Shown piece by piece: positions 17,883 through 27,961 of a stretch of 64,000 nucleotides of DNA (position 1 is its first letter; every line of letters begins with the position of its first letter). The stretch is from NCBI RefSeq assembly GCF_000439085.1, contig NZ_KE392226.1:132266-196265 (forward strand), given 5' to 3'. This stretch comes from Leminorella grimontii ATCC 33999 = DSM 5078. Its GTDB lineage: Bacteria > Pseudomonadota > Gammaproteobacteria > Enterobacterales > Enterobacteriaceae. The position numbers and the translations under genes were made by a program. Under the pieces are notes generated by a model. It ran no database searches. It was given only the letters and a program-made list of their open reading frames with translations, and was not told the DNA's origin.

Positions 17883-19356
17883 TCACTACCTCTGCCAGCG
17901 CGGCTTCCGTGGTTTCTCCCGGTAGGAACTCCGACGTCAGCTCGCCTTTACGCATCACCAGGATCCGGTGGCTGTTAAAGAACGCCTCGTCGATTTCGTC
18001 GGTAATCATCAGCACGGCGATGCCGTTTTGCGAAAGCGCCGACACGATTTGGTAAATTCCCGCCTTGTTGGCGATGTCTACCCCAACGGTAGGGGAGTCG
18101 AGGATCAGCACCTTGGGCTTAATAGCCAGCCATTTAGCGATAGCGACGCGCTGGGCGTTGCCGCCCGACAGCGTGTTGACCGGAAGGTTTACGCTGCCGA
18201 TTTTAATCGTCAGCTGTTTAACCAAGCCGTTGACCACCTCGTCGGACTTATTCTTGTCGATAAGCTTCAGCGCGGTTTTCAGGCGCGTCAGGATGGTGGA
18301 GATAATGTTGTCGTTGATGGACTGTTCCATCACCAGTCCGGTGCTCATGCGGTCTTCCGACACGTAGCCGATACCGGCGTTGATGGCGTCGCGGTTGCTT
18401 GAGAAGCGAACCGGCTTGCCTTCCACCAGAATTTCGCCCGAATCGGGCGTGGTCAGGCCGAACAGGCTCATGCAAAGCTCGGTGCGCCCGGCGCCTAACA
18501 GGCCGGTAATGGCGACGATTTCGCCTTTATGCACGCGCAGGGAGACGTTTTGGTATTCGCTGCCGCGGCTTAAGTTTTTCACTTCCAGCGCGACGTCGCC
18601 CTGTTCTTTAATCGGCGGCAGGCACTCGTAGGAAAACGCCTGGCCGGTCATCAGGAACGCCAGCTTCTTGTTGTCTATCTCCGAAGCGGGATAGGTGCCG
18701 ATAAGCTTACCGTCCTTCAGTACGGTAATGCGGTCGGAGATTTCCATCACTTCGTCCAGACGGTGGCTGACGAACACTACGCAGATGTTTCTCTTTTTCA
18801 GATCGTGGACGACCTGCAACAGGCCCTTAACTTCCTGCATCGTCAGGGATGCGGTAGGTTCGTCCATGATGATAAGCTTGGCTTCCTGCGCCAGCGCCCG
18901 GCAGATGGCGACGATTTGCCGCTGGGCGATAGGCAGAGTTTCGACCGCCGCGTCCAGATCCAGCTGGGCGCCGATGCTTTTCATCGTGAGTTCGGCGACG
19001 CGGCGGATTTCGCGATTGTTGACCCAGGCCTTTTGGTGGTACTGATGGATGCCGATATTTTCAGCCACCGTCAGGTTGGGGAACAGGGAGAGATCCTGAT
19101 AAATAACCTGGACGCCGGCCTTGACGGAGTCAACCGGGGACAGTCGGGAATAGGGGCGGCCGTCGATCTCGATGTTCGCGCCGTCGTCCGGCTGATAGAC
19201 GCCGGAAATGATTTTTATCAGGGTCGACTTACCGCAGCCGTTCTGGCCGGCCAGACAGTGAACTTCTCCCGGCAGCAGGGTGAGCGCCAGGTTGTCCAGC
19301 GCCTTGACGCCGTAGAACGTCTTGCTGATATTCGCCAGTGAAATAAATGGCTTCAT
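17875..19356 (-). CDS. CUT2-family sugar ABC transporter ATPase (two fused domains)
   Basis: 493 residues from ATG 19356, which has GAGGTAG upstream; an in-frame GTG at 19377 is less likely. Two nucleotide-binding domains are fused. The first has Walker A GQNGCGKST and Walker B LIIMDEPTAS. The second has the degenerate P-loop GLLGAGRTE normal for this family and a signature LSGGNAQRVAIAKW. It energises the import of a sugar through the two downstream permeases. Similarity to AraG is only at family level. Confidence 0.92.
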   Translation of the reverse strand: MKPFISLANISKTFYGVKALDNLALTLLPGEVHCLAGQNGCGKSTLIKIISGVYQPDDGANIEIDGRPYSRLSPVDSVKAGVQVIYQDLSLFPNLTVAENIGIHQYHQKAWVNNREIRRVAELTMKSIGAQLDLDAAVETLPIAQRQIVAICRALAQEAKLIIMDEPTASLTMQEVKGLLQVVHDLKKRNICVVFVSHRLDEVMEISDRITVLKDGKLIGTYPASEIDNKKLAFLMTGQAFSYECLPPIKEQGDVALEVKNLSRGSEYQNVSLRVHKGEIVAITGLLGAGRTELCMSLFGLTTPDSGEILVEGKPVRFSSNRDAINAGIGYVSEDRMSTGLVMEQSINDNIISTILTRLKTALKLIDKNKSDEVVNGLVKQLTIKIGSVNLPVNTLSGGNAQRVAIAKWLAIKPKVLILDSPTVGVDIANKAGIYQIVSALSQNGIAVLMITDEIDEAFFNSHRILVMRKGELTSEFLPGETTEAALAEVVNG

Positions 19357-19426
19357 GACTACCTCTATGTGAACCAATTAACCCGCCAAGAACCGGTTTG
19401 TTTGGGCTCTTGAAACAGCAGAATGG

Positions 19427-19459
19427 CAAAAGCACCCGGCGCGGGTTAACGCCGGGTGC
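19427..19459 (-). terminator. Intercistronic hairpin between binding-protein and ATPase genes
   Basis: A perfect 10-bp stem GCACCCGGCG/CGCCGGGTGC with an 8-nt loop, followed on the minus strand by TTTT. It lies 13 nt after the binding-protein stop and about 70 nt before the ATPase start. In ABC operons such elements give partial termination or 3'-end protection, so that the binding protein is made in excess. Confidence 0.75.
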
Positions 19460-19472
19460 CTGCGATAAGACC

Positions 19473-20456
19473 TTAGTAGAGGCTGTCTACGTTGTCTTTG
19501 GTTACGCGCAGTACGTTATGGAACTTGATGATGCGCTTGTCCATGTCGACGTCGGCTTTGCCCAGGTTCGGGATTTCCAGATCCTTGGTGATTTCTTCGC
19601 CCTTAAGGATCTTGTTAGCCACGGCGGCCAGCGCATAGCCCGCTGTGCCCGGATCGTAGGTTACGCCCATGGTGATGTCGCCGCTCTTGACCAGAGACGC
19701 CGCCTGAGACGGGATCATCATGCCGAAGACGAAGACTTTACCGCGTGCGCGCTTCTCTTTCACCGCACGGCCTGCGCCGATCGGGCCTTGAGAACCGAAT
19801 GCCACGACGCCCTTCATGTCAGGGTGCGCCTTCATCAGGTCCAGCGTGGTGCGACGAGCGTCGTCGATGTTTTCAGCCACCGGCATGCGGCTGGTGACTT
19901 CGTACATGTCAGGGTAGTGCGCTTTCTGGTACTTAACGAACAGGTCGGCCCACAGGTTGTGCTGAGGCACGGTCAGGCCGCCAACGTAGATAACGTAGCC
20001 GCCTTTACCGCCCATGGCCTTCGCCATTTCTTCCACGTTATCGGCTGCGAACTTTTCGTTATCGATGATTTCAACGTCCCAGTTAGCAGAAGGCTGGCCC
20101 GGAGATTCGTTGGTCAGAACGACGATGCCCTGAGCGCGCGCCTTTTTAAATACCGGCTCAAGCACGTCGGCGTCGTTAGGCACGATGCTGATGGCGGAGA
20201 CTTTCTTGGCGATCAGGTCTTCGATAATCTTAACCTGCTGCGGGGCGTCGGTGCTGGACGGGCCGACCTGATAGGCTTTGATGCCCAGATCTTTACCGGC
20301 CTTCTCTACGCCTTCGCCCATGCGGTTAAACCAGGGCATGCCGGCAATCTTAGAGATATTGACGACTTCAATCTCTTTTGCCATGGCTGAGGTGGCACAG
20401 ACCATTAATCCCAGCACGCTTGCTGACAATAGGTTTTTTAAATTCATTTTACTCAT
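19473..20456 (-). CDS. Sugar ABC transporter periplasmic binding protein
   Basis: 327 residues with a signal peptide (cleavage after AMA, about residue 26) and a type I periplasmic-binding fold (Peripla_BP_4). Its features, such as GPSSTDAPQQVKIIEDLIAK and GVVAFGSQGPIGAGRAV, resemble the LsrB/RhaS branch rather than AraF or RbsB. It delivers substrate to the downstream permease/ATPase. GAGG sits 6 nt before the ATG. The leader to the predicted promoter is long (about 300 nt). The ligand is not assigned. An AI-2-like role is possible, but no lsrK/lsrR/lsrFG genes are present in the window. Confidence 0.9.
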   Translation of the reverse strand: MSKMNLKNLLSASVLGLMVCATSAMAKEIEVVNISKIAGMPWFNRMGEGVEKAGKDLGIKAYQVGPSSTDAPQQVKIIEDLIAKKVSAISIVPNDADVLEPVFKKARAQGIVVLTNESPGQPSANWDVEIIDNEKFAADNVEEMAKAMGGKGGYVIYVGGLTVPQHNLWADLFVKYQKAHYPDMYEVTSRMPVAENIDDARRTTLDLMKAHPDMKGVVAFGSQGPIGAGRAVKEKRARGKVFVFGMMIPSQAASLVKSGDITMGVTYDPGTAGYALAAVANKILKGEEITKDLEIPNLGKADVDMDKRIIKFHNVLRVTKDNVDSLY

Positions 20457-20818
20457 CGCATACCTCTGCTTGGTGGTAAAAACAGGTTGGTTTAAGCGCC
20501 TATTCCATTGCCTTTCAGGGATAGGCTCTAAAATAATAACGTATAAAAATGCAGCGCAACGCCGCTTTTCTCTTTTTTAAGACGCGCAATAAAAAGTGGT
20601 TAAAAGGTGAAAATCATCCATATTGGACGGGCTTCTCTATGTAATAGTTAGCTACAGAATCTTCACGTGTCGAATGAAAAATCTACCGGCGTTGCTATCG
20701 CATCCTTTCTAAAATCCGATTAAACCGCCATTGCGCAAGAGGAATGTAGAGTTTTAAGGGCTAAATCGTTATGTACTTTTTTGTCGTAAATATGGATTCT
20801 AGCGCTGCTGTTTCAATT

Positions 20819-20834
20819 TGAGATATGGATCACA
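20819..20834 (-). promoter_or_regulatory. CRP-like binding site upstream of the sugar ABC operon
   Basis: TGAGA-N6-TCACA matches the CRP core TGTGA-N6-TCACA with one change, flanked by A/T-rich ends. It lies just upstream of a plausible leftward promoter, so catabolite control of the sugar transporter is likely. Confidence 0.55.
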
Positions 20835-21069
20835 ATTTGACGCTATTCCGATTGAAGCGCTACCGTTCCTCTATTTATCGCCCTTTCATTAAGTTTATAA
20901 AAAGTAAATACGTGAATAATAGTTTCACCGCTATCTTTTATTTTCTGGTCATCGAAATTAAATATATAGCCTTATATAAAAGCTGAAACGATAAAATAAT
21001 CGAGATAATGTTGTTTTAGCCCAAAATATAATTAAAAAAAGTAAACCAGACTCTTTTCTATGAACATTT

Positions 21070-21099
21070 ACAGCGGCCGCTTTAAAAAGCAACCGCTGT
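21070..21099 (-). terminator. Hairpin after araC
   Basis: ACAGCGG (21070-21076) / CCGCTGT (21093-21099) form a 7-bp stem about 16 nt beyond the araC stop. The run that follows on the minus strand (AAATG) is not T-rich, so termination may be weak. Confidence 0.45.
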
Positions 21100-21114
21100 G
21101 GCCTATGGCTCGGT

Positions 21115-22017
21115 TTAAATGACGGCGTCTCGCTCAGCAGACGAGTACATGGTCAGCTCCAGGTTTCTGCGGCGGAAGTCGCTGGGGCTTACCCCAACGC
21201 GCTTGCGAAACACGCGGGAAAAGTAGAGCTGGTCGTCGTAGCCGACGATGCGCCCAACGCTGGCGATGGACTCCTGCGTTGTTTGCAGCAGCAGCTTGGC
21301 GCGGATCACGCGCTGGTCTTCCCGCCAGCGCAGCATGTTGACGCCGACCTGCTCGCGAAACAGGTGCGCAAGCCGCGACGGCGACAGGCACACGTGGTTG
21401 GCGATGTCTTCGATTCGCACGTCTTCCGACAGGTTGCTGGTCATGTACTGGCAGGCTTCGATGATCCTGGGGTCCATAATTTTCTGCGGCAGCTGCGGGT
21501 CTTCTTCAATGCAGCGCAGCAGCAGCCTTTCCAGCAGGTTCATGGCGAGCTCTTCCGACAGGCGGCGGCCCGACTGGTGGGTCTGCTCAATGGAGGTAAA
21601 CAGCTGTTCGAACTCTTCACGCAGGTCGTCCGTCGGCAGCGTCAGGCGGCCTATGCGGTTAGTCTGGCTGTACCACTCCAGCCAGTCTGCCCAGTAGGCG
21701 CGGGGGCGGAAGTAGATCCATCGGTGGTACCAGCACGAGCTGTTCGGCGAGCGGCCATAGTAGTGGGGCTCTTTGGGCTGAAACAGCAGCATGTCGCCGG
21801 GGTTGCAGTAGAAGGCGTCTTCTCCGTCAAGCACCTGCCCCTGGCCTTTGGTGGTCAGGTTCAGGATGTAGCCCTTCATGCCGTTAGGACGGTCGATGAA
21901 AAAGTCGAGCGGGCCGTCTTTTTCAATCGGCGTAAGCCCCGCAACCAGATAGGCGTTAAAAGCGTAGCCAGGCAGTAGGGGGTTTGGCTGTGAGTCTGAA
22001 GCGATTCGTTGATACAC
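21115..22017 (-). CDS. araC: Arabinose operon regulator AraC
   Basis: GTG 22017 is chosen: AGGAGGA lies 4-5 nt upstream, and the protein then begins 9-12 residues before the conserved [21 protein letters not shown] block of AraC. The longer frame up to 22158 overlaps araH and is rejected. 300 residues: an N-terminal arabinose-binding cupin ([42 protein letters not shown]), a linker, and two helix-turn-helices ([29 protein letters not shown]). AraC loops DNA without arabinose and activates araBAD and araFGH with it. Here it is the last gene of the araFGH transcript, whereas in E. coli it is divergent from araBAD. Confidence 0.96.
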   Translation of the reverse strand: MYQRIASDSQPNPLLPGYAFNAYLVAGLTPIEKDGPLDFFIDRPNGMKGYILNLTTKGQGQVLDGEDAFYCNPGDMLLFQPKEPHYYGRSPNSSCWYHRWIYFRPRAYWADWLEWYSQTNRIGRLTLPTDDLREEFEQLFTSIEQTHQSGRRLSEELAMNLLERLLLRCIEEDPQLPQKIMDPRIIEACQYMTSNLSEDVRIEDIANHVCLSPSRLAHLFREQVGVNMLRWREDQRVIRAKLLLQTTQESIASVGRIVGYDDQLYFSRVFRKRVGVSPSDFRRRNLELTMYSSAERDAVI

Positions 22018-22120
22018 GCTTTCCTCCTGAGGCTGACGGTGTAGTTCTGGTATGGTTCCGTGTAGTAAAAATGGGCGCAAAAGCCGATAAGGGATTTTGC
22101 GCCATGGTCTAGTGTAACCT

Positions 22121-23125
22121 TTAGACCTTCTGTTTTGCCAACTGCTTGTAGCGGTCAAAGATAACCGCAGCGAGCAGGATCAGGCCGCGAACCACGTACT
22201 GGTAGAACGGCGAGATGTTCAGCAGGTTCATGGCATTTTCGACCGTACCTAAAATCAGCACCCCGGCAATAACGTAGGAGATTTTGCCGATGCCGCCCTT
22301 GAGCGAAACGCCGCCCAGCACGCAGGCGGAGATAACGATAAGCTCATAGCCGATGGACGTCATGGGCTGGCCGCTGGTCATGCGGGAGGCCAGAATGATG
22401 CCGGCGGCCGCCGAGATAAGGCCGGTCAGAGCGAAGATAATAATCTTAGTGCGAACCACGGGCACGCCCGCCAGTCGAGCCGCTTCCTCGTTGCCGCCTA
22501 CCGCCAGCGTATTTCGGCCGAAGGTGGTTTTATTTAGCAGGAAGCCGAACAGAATGAAGCAGACCAGCGTTATCCAAATCGGCACCGGAACGCTCAGCCA
22601 GCTGGTGTTGCCCAGTTCGAAAAAGCCTTCTTCTTCGATGCCGACCGCTTTACCGTCGGAGATAATATAGGCCAGTCCGCGGGCAATTTGCATAGTGGCG
22701 AGGGTCGTTATCAGGGCGTTGATCTTGAGCCGGGCGATAACGAAGCCGTTAAGCAGGCCGAAGGCTAAGCCTAGCAGCAGGCCGGCACCGATGCCGAGGA
22801 GAATGCTTTCGGTGTGGTTAATCACCACGGCGGTCGTGACGCCCGCGCAGGCGATGACGGACGCGACCGAGAGGTCGAAGTCGCCGGAGGCCAGGCAGAA
22901 CAGCATGCCGCAGGCGACCATGCCCGACATGGAAATGGCAAGCCCCAGTCCGCGCATGTTGATCCAGGAGGCGAAGTTGGGCACAAAAATCATACAGGCG
23001 ATAAACAGGACGGCGAATACCACCAGCATGCCGTAGCTGTCCCAAATGCGGGAGAGGCTGATAGCCGAGGCTGAGCCCTGTTTTTTCACGTTGGTCGATG
23101 CGGGCGTAGACGTAGTTGTCGACAT
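22121..23125 (-). CDS. araH: L-arabinose ABC transporter permease AraH
   Basis: 334 residues (E. coli about 328), an inner membrane permease with 8-10 helices. Recognised blocks are [60 protein letters not shown] and [16 protein letters not shown], all close to E. coli AraH. A GAAGGAA ribosome site precedes the ATG. It lies 15 nt after araG. Confidence 0.96.
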   Translation of the reverse strand: MSTTTSTPASTNVKKQGSASAISLSRIWDSYGMLVVFAVLFIACMIFVPNFASWINMRGLGLAISMSGMVACGMLFCLASGDFDLSVASVIACAGVTTAVVINHTESILLGIGAGLLLGLAFGLLNGFVIARLKINALITTLATMQIARGLAYIISDGKAVGIEEEGFFELGNTSWLSVPVPIWITLVCFILFGFLLNKTTFGRNTLAVGGNEEAARLAGVPVVRTKIIIFALTGLISAAAGIILASRMTSGQPMTSIGYELIVISACVLGGVSLKGGIGKISYVIAGVLILGTVENAMNLLNISPFYQYVVRGLILLAAVIFDRYKQLAKQKV

Positions 23126-23140
23126 GACGAATTCCTTCTT

Positions 23141-24664
23141 TTAGGCAGCCGCTTCGGCGGCTGTCGTTAACATGGCCAGGCTTAACGCTTTTTCTTCTGT
23201 GGCGTCATCGTGACTGAGTTCACCGGAGATAGCGCCTTCGCGCATCACCAGAATGCGGTCGGCAAGCCCCAGCACTTCCGGCAGGTCGCTTGATGCGAAT
23301 ACCACGGCGATGCCCCGCTTGGCCAGCTCATAGATAACGTGATAAATCTCGTGCTTGGCGCCGACGTCGATGCCGCGCGTCGGTTCGTCCAGCAGGATGA
23401 CCTTCATCTCTTCGGAGAGCCAGCGGCCGAGAATCGCCTTTTGCTGGTTGCCGCCAGAGAGGTTCATAATCAGCTGCGCGGCAGAGGGCGTTTTGATATT
23501 CAGTTCCTGAATGCGTCTGTCGGCGTTGCTGTCCTCCCAGGCATTGTTGATAAGGCAGCCTGCGGTCAGCGTTTTGCGGCGCGCGCTGATGTTGATGTTA
23601 TCGCGCACCGAGTGAACGGGAATGATGCCCTCGGCCTTGCGGTCTTCCGGGCAGAGCATGATGCCTTGGCTAATTCCGTCTATCGGCGACTGAACGTTCA
23701 GCCGCTCGCCGTCCAGCGTTATCTCGCCGCCGGTAATGCGGGTTGCGCCAAACAGCGACTTGAGCAGCTCGCTGCGGCCCGCGCCCACCAGTCCGAACAG
23801 GCCGACGATTTCCCCCTGGCGCACCTGAAAGCTAATGGGGTGCTTGACGCCGGGCGCTTTGACATTTTTAAGCTCAAGGCGTACCGGGCCGTGCGGCCTT
23901 GGGCTGTAGCCATAGATATCGCCAAGCTCTCGGCCAACCATGGTTTGCACCAGTTCGTCGTTGGTGAGGTTGGGAATATCGGTAAAGGTTTTCATGTAGC
24001 AGCCGTCCTTGAAGACGGTGATGGCGTCGCTCAGGGCAAAAATCTCCTCCATGCGGTGCGACACGTAGAGGATGACTCTGCCTTCGGCGCGCAGTTCGCG
24101 GATAACGCGAAACAGGTTCTCTATCTCTCGAGCGGAGAGGGAGCTGGTGGGTTCGTCAAAGGCGATCACTTTGGCGTTGCGCGCCAGCGCTTTGGCTATC
24201 TCCACCATCTGCCACTGGCCGATGGAAAGGTACTTCAGCGGCGTATCGGGGGCGATATCCAACCCTAAGTGTTCCAGCTGCACCTTGGCTTCGAAGTTGA
24301 GCAGCTTTTTATTGACGATGCCGCCGGCTTTGGTCGGCAGCTGGCCCAGATAAATGTTTTCCGCCACCGTCATTTCGGGCACCAGGTGGAGCTCCTGATA
24401 GATGATGGCGATGCCGGCGTTGAGGGCGTCCATGGTGTTGTTGAACTTGACCGTTTGGCCCTTTAGCCGGATTTCTCCGTCGGTTGGGGTGTAGTTTCCG
24501 CTGAGAATTTTCAAAAGCGTTGACTTCCCGGCGCCGTTTTCCCCCATCAGTGCGTGAACCTGGCCCGCGTGGCAGGTAAAGCTGATGTCCTGTAGCGCTT
24601 TTACGCCAGGGAAGGCTTTACTGATGCGGCAAAATTCAAGGTAAGGAGGCTGTTGCACAGACAT
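23141..24664 (-). CDS. araG: L-arabinose ABC transporter ATPase AraG
   Basis: 507 residues (E. coli 504) with two fused ATPase domains. The first has Walker [10 protein letters not shown], signature [16 protein letters not shown] and Walker [11 protein letters not shown]. The second has the degenerate P-loop GLVGAGRSE and signature [15 protein letters not shown]. It powers arabinose import through AraH. Similarity to E. coli AraG is high over the whole length. Confidence 0.96.
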   Translation of the reverse strand: MSVQQPPYLEFCRISKAFPGVKALQDISFTCHAGQVHALMGENGAGKSTLLKILSGNYTPTDGEIRLKGQTVKFNNTMDALNAGIAIIYQELHLVPEMTVAENIYLGQLPTKAGGIVNKKLLNFEAKVQLEHLGLDIAPDTPLKYLSIGQWQMVEIAKALARNAKVIAFDEPTSSLSAREIENLFRVIRELRAEGRVILYVSHRMEEIFALSDAITVFKDGCYMKTFTDIPNLTNDELVQTMVGRELGDIYGYSPRPHGPVRLELKNVKAPGVKHPISFQVRQGEIVGLFGLVGAGRSELLKSLFGATRITGGEITLDGERLNVQSPIDGISQGIMLCPEDRKAEGIIPVHSVRDNINISARRKTLTAGCLINNAWEDSNADRRIQELNIKTPSAAQLIMNLSGGNQQKAILGRWLSEEMKVILLDEPTRGIDVGAKHEIYHVIYELAKRGIAVVFASSDLPEVLGLADRILVMREGAISGELSHDDATEEKALSLAMLTTAAEAAA

Positions 24665-24798
24665 AGGTCGATTCCTTAATAGCGCTTATTGCTCTCAACG
24701 AAAGGCCTAAACGGAGGTTGAACGAAGTCCTTCCGGCAGGCGATGGAATAAGCGTGATTCAACTGTCAGCGTACGTAATTATTGGGGTAAGCCTGTCG

Positions 24799-24823
24799 GG
24801 CGGGCAGGGTAGGCCTGCCCGCC
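24799..24823 (-). promoter_or_regulatory. Intercistronic hairpin between araF and araG
   Basis: GGCGGGCAGG (24799-24808) / CCTGCCCGCC (24814-24823), a perfect 10-bp stem with a 5-nt loop, lies 8 nt after the araF stop in a 167-nt gap. No T-run follows on the minus strand, so it probably protects araF mRNA from 3' decay, keeping the binding protein abundant. Confidence 0.65.
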
Positions 24824-24831
24824 GGTAAGGA

Positions 24832-25821
24832 TCACTTAGGCCCTAACCCTTTCTTCTCTAGCTCTGCTTTAAAGTTATCGCGAGTGATTAGAACAACGTC
24901 GGTCACTTCGGTAAACTTGGCCGGCTCTTCGCCTTTGGTTTCCCAGTTATAGAGCATCTGGATGCTCTTATAGCCGTGGATGTCCGGGCTGGGCAGCAGT
25001 GAACCGTAGAAGCCGGTGGCGCTGGACTTGGACAGCTCGTTAACGGCGTCAACGCCATTAATGCCGATGCCGATGACGTTTTCTGGCTTAAAGTTCTGGC
25101 CTTCCGTCGCGCGTACGCCGCCCAGAACGGTGTTGTCGTTCATGCCGACAATCAGCCAGTTCTTGACTTCAGGGTGCTGTACCAGCATGGAGTTAGCGGC
25201 GTCAAACGCGCCGGGGATGTCGTTGGACTTGGTGGGAACTTGATAAATCTGCTTTTCCGGGAAGCCGGCGGCCTTCAGCGCTTCCATTGAGCCGCTGGTG
25301 CGGCGGCGCGCGGTGTCGAGTTCGTTTGCGGTAATGGCCATAACGCCGGTTTCGGCGACGTTCCACTTACGCTTGTTCATCTCTTTCCACAGCTCTTGGC
25401 CCTGACGTTCGCCAATTTTGGTGGCGGCCATCATGACCAAAGGAACGGTTTCCATCGGTTTGCCCTTGGCGTTGACAAACTGGTCGTCAACGGCAATGAC
25501 CTTCAGGTTATAGCTTTTCGCCTTCGCCATAATAGCAGGGCCGAGCTTGGGATCTGGCGTACAGATAACGAAGCCTTTAGCGCCGCTGGCGGCTAGGCTG
25601 TCGATAGCGTTAAGGGTTTTTTCTCCATCGGGTACGGCGATTTTAATCACGCTAAAGCCAAGATCTTTACCGGCTTTGTCCGCAAATGCCCACTCCGTCT
25701 GGAACCAGGGTTCCTCAGGTTGTTTAACAAGAAAGCCGAGCTTCATCGTTTCAGCGATAGCTGAATGTGACATAATCGCGGACAATCCTATCGCGGCAAG
25801 CGCTTTAGTGAATTTATGCAT
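24832..25821 (-). CDS. araF: L-arabinose-binding periplasmic protein AraF
   Basis: ATG 25821 with GGAGAGA upstream gives 329 residues, exactly the E. coli length, opening with MHKFTKALAAIGLS and a signal peptide cut after AIA or SHSAIA. The open frame extending to 25974 is upstream leader. The mature fold is type I periplasmic (LVKQPEEPWFQTEW, ICTPDPKLG, ANELDTARRR, GMNDNTVLGGVRATEG). It binds L-arabinose and feeds AraGH. It is first in araF-araG-araH-araC. Confidence 0.96.
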   Translation of the reverse strand: MHKFTKALAAIGLSAIMSHSAIAETMKLGFLVKQPEEPWFQTEWAFADKAGKDLGFSVIKIAVPDGEKTLNAIDSLAASGAKGFVICTPDPKLGPAIMAKAKSYNLKVIAVDDQFVNAKGKPMETVPLVMMAATKIGERQGQELWKEMNKRKWNVAETGVMAITANELDTARRRTSGSMEALKAAGFPEKQIYQVPTKSNDIPGAFDAANSMLVQHPEVKNWLIVGMNDNTVLGGVRATEGQNFKPENVIGIGINGVDAVNELSKSSATGFYGSLLPSPDIHGYKSIQMLYNWETKGEEPAKFTEVTDVVLITRDNFKAELEKKGLGPK

Positions 25822-25932
25822 ATCGTCTATCTCTCCTGTTCGTATCCATATAGCTAAAACAGCTGTGATAAAAAGGGTGATGCAGCGAGATGTACCTGAG
25901 TTGTAAAAGCCAGACTCGTAACGATTCACCGA

Positions 25933-25962
25933 TATAGCTGGATATTGAGCCGATAGTGTCAA
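25933..25962 (-). promoter_or_regulatory. Predicted sigma-70 promoter of araFGHC
   Basis: On the minus strand a perfect TTGACA (25962-25957) and GCTATA (25938-25933) are separated by 18 nt. The predicted transcript would have a leader of about 105 nt before araF. AraC sites for this side could not be assigned with confidence. Confidence 0.5.
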
Positions 25963-26084
25963 AGTTTTTAACAACGTGGCTTAATTATTAGACGTAAAAA
26001 GATATGAGAGATTAGAGCGCCATCACAAACGAGAATTACAGCAATTTAATGCATATATTCAGTTGAAATGTGATGTATTTTGAT

Positions 26085-26100
26085 TTTGAACTGGATCACA
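26085..26100 (+). promoter_or_regulatory. CRP-like site in the araF-araB divergent region
   Basis: TTTGA-N6-TCACA matches the CRP core with one change (TGTGA to TTTGA). It lies 14 nt upstream of the predicted AraC half-sites, the same order as in the E. coli araBAD control region. Confidence 0.6.
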
Positions 26101-26113
26101 ATCTGCAGGGAGA

Positions 26114-26151
26114 AAGCAATATCGTGCATATATCTAGCCAACGGCTCCTCG
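26114..26151 (+). promoter_or_regulatory. Predicted AraC half-sites araI1-araI2
   Basis: AAGCAATATCGTGCATA (26114-26130) resembles araI1 of E. coli at about 12 of 17 positions. TAGCCAACGGCTCC begins at 26135, exactly 21 nt later, the spacing of I1 to I2. Together with the adjacent CRP-like site this places araBAD transcription start near 26185. The rest of the 399-nt divergent region is AT-rich. Confidence 0.5.
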
Positions 26152-26220
26152 CCGGTATCGCCGCTTTTTCTTAAGGTATTCCCAAATAATTCTAACTCTA
26201 TTATTACGCTTGAGGTTTGT

Positions 26221-27897
26221 ATGGCGAAAGATGCGATCGCGCTCGGATTGGACTTTGGCAGCGACTCCGTGCGGGCGCTGGCCGTTGACTGCGTCAGCGG
26301 CGCGGAAGTGGCTACCGAGGTTGTCTATTATCCTCGCTGGAAGCAGGGGCTGTTTTGCCAGCCTGCCGATAACCAGTTCCGTCACCACCCGCTGGACTAT
26401 ATCGAGTCAATGGAAGCGGCGATTAAGGCCGTCGTCGCTATGCTGACGCCGTCGCAGCGCGAAGGCATTGTCGGCATCGGCGTGGACACCACGGGGTCGA
26501 CGCCTGCGCCTATCGACAGAGAAGGCCGCATTTTAGCATTGCGTCCTGAATTTGCCGACAATCCGAACGCCATGTTCGTGCTGTGGAAGGATCACACGGC
26601 AATAGAGGAAGCGGAAGAAATTAACCATCTGTGTCACAGCGGCCAGTTCGAAGACTACACTCGCTACATTGGCGGCGTTTACTCTTCCGAGTGGTTCTGG
26701 GCTAAAATTCTGCACGTTTCAAGAGCCGACGCGAGAGTGCGCGATGCGGCGGTTTCCTGGATTGAGCTCTGCGACTGGGTGCCTGCGCTTTTGTCCGGCA
26801 CCGAAGCGCCGGAGAACGTCATGCGCAGCCGCTGCGCCGCAGGCCACAAGGCGCTTTGGCACATGGACTGGAACGGGCTGCCTCCGCGCGACTTCCTGAA
26901 CGCGCTGGATCCGATTCTGGTTAGCGATCTCGACTACCCTCTGTTTACCGATACCCATACCGCTGAAAAGCCGGTCGGCCAAATCAGCAAGGCCTGGGCC
27001 GCGCGTTTGGGCATTCCTGAGAGCGTGATGATTTCCGGCGGCGAGTTTGACTGCCACATGGGCGCCGTCGGCGCGGGCGCTCAGCCCTATACGCTGGTGA
27101 AGGTCATCGGCACCTCGACCTGCGACATCCTGCTGGCGGAAGAGAATTTGGTCGGCGATCGCGCCATTGCCGGCATTTGCGGCCAGGTCGATGGCAGCGT
27201 CGTACCGGGGCTTATCGGCATGGAGGCGGGGCAGTCTGCGTTCGGCGATATGTATGCCTGGTTCAGCCGCCTGCTGGCGTGGCCGCTTAACTATGCCGCC
27301 GAGCAGAACCCCGACATGGCCACCTCTTTAAAGCAGGTGGAGTCCATGCTGCTGCCCGCCCTGACGGAGGCTTGGGCGAAAGAAACGTCTTTAGACCACC
27401 TGCCGGTGGTGTTGGACTGGTTTAACGGCCGCCGTACGCCGTTCGCCAACCAGCGCCTGAAGGGCGTGGTGGCCGATCTGAATCTGGGCACCGACGCGCC
27501 GACCCTGTTCGGCGGGTTTATCGCTTCAACCGCCTTCGGCGCGCGCGCCATTATGGAGTGCTTCGTCGATCAGAATATTCCGGTAGAAAACGTGCTGGCG
27601 CTGGGCGGCATCGCCCGCAAATCTCCGGTCATCATGCAGGTCTGTACCGACGTGATGAACCGACCGCTGCAGATTGTGGCTTCCGATCAGTGCTGTGCGC
27701 TGGGCGCCGCCATTTTTGCCGCCGTCGCGGCCGGGGTTTATGAGTCGATCCCGCAGGCGCAGGAGCACATGGCCTGTAAAATTGAACGCACGCTAACGCC
27801 GGATCCGGCGCGCGCGGCCAAGTATGAGCAGCTTTATCAGCGTTATCGGCAGTGGGGCGGCGTAGCGGAACCTTGCTATGCCGCAAAGACTAAGTAA
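26221..27897 (+). CDS. araB: L-ribulokinase AraB
   Basis: ATG 26221 with GAGG about 8 nt upstream gives 558 residues opening [23 protein letters not shown], matching AraB. The open frame to 26080 is leader. It is an FGGY-family kinase with the ATP phosphate-1 motif DFGSDS, a [11 protein letters not shown] block, GTSTCDI, and the C-terminal [18 protein letters not shown] region. It phosphorylates L-ribulose to L-ribulose-5-phosphate. First gene of araBAD, 64 nt before araA. Confidence 0.97.
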   Translation: MAKDAIALGLDFGSDSVRALAVDCVSGAEVATEVVYYPRWKQGLFCQPADNQFRHHPLDYIESMEAAIKAVVAMLTPSQREGIVGIGVDTTGSTPAPIDREGRILALRPEFADNPNAMFVLWKDHTAIEEAEEINHLCHSGQFEDYTRYIGGVYSSEWFWAKILHVSRADARVRDAAVSWIELCDWVPALLSGTEAPENVMRSRCAAGHKALWHMDWNGLPPRDFLNALDPILVSDLDYPLFTDTHTAEKPVGQISKAWAARLGIPESVMISGGEFDCHMGAVGAGAQPYTLVKVIGTSTCDILLAEENLVGDRAIAGICGQVDGSVVPGLIGMEAGQSAFGDMYAWFSRLLAWPLNYAAEQNPDMATSLKQVESMLLPALTEAWAKETSLDHLPVVLDWFNGRRTPFANQRLKGVVADLNLGTDAPTLFGGFIASTAFGARAIMECFVDQNIPVENVLALGGIARKSPVIMQVCTDVMNRPLQIVASDQCCALGAAIFAAVAAGVYESIPQAQEHMACKIERTLTPDPARAAKYEQLYQRYRQWGGVAEPCYAAKTK

Positions 27898-27961
27898 TCC
27901 GTTAAATGTGATGAACGCCTGACGCCATAACGTTGCGCAGGCCCGTCTGTGAGGAGTCGAT

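Larger units (their letters stand above)
20457..21114 (-). other. 658-nt leader/promoter region of the sugar ABC operon
   Basis: No gene seen. Reading leftward it has a CRP-like site (20819-20834), a -35-like TTGAAA with CATATT 16 nt later (about 20785-20815), then some 300 nt before the start codon. The last part contains arms GCCTAT and ATAGGC in the transcript around 20500-20535. The right part, next to araC, is AT-rich with no obvious feature other than the araC hairpin. Confidence 0.45.

Noticed and set aside
19398..20390. 330-codon open frame antisense to the sugar-binding protein gene
   Set aside because: The minus-strand gene has a signal peptide, ribosome site and known fold; the plus frame is a compositional shadow.
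22018..22158. Longer AraC with about 47 extra residues
   Set aside because: It would overlap the 3' end of araH. AGGAGGA just before GTG 22017 and alignment to known AraC support the shorter form.
23339..24268. 309-codon open frame antisense to araG
   Set aside because: araG is unambiguous; the antisense product has no recognisable domain.
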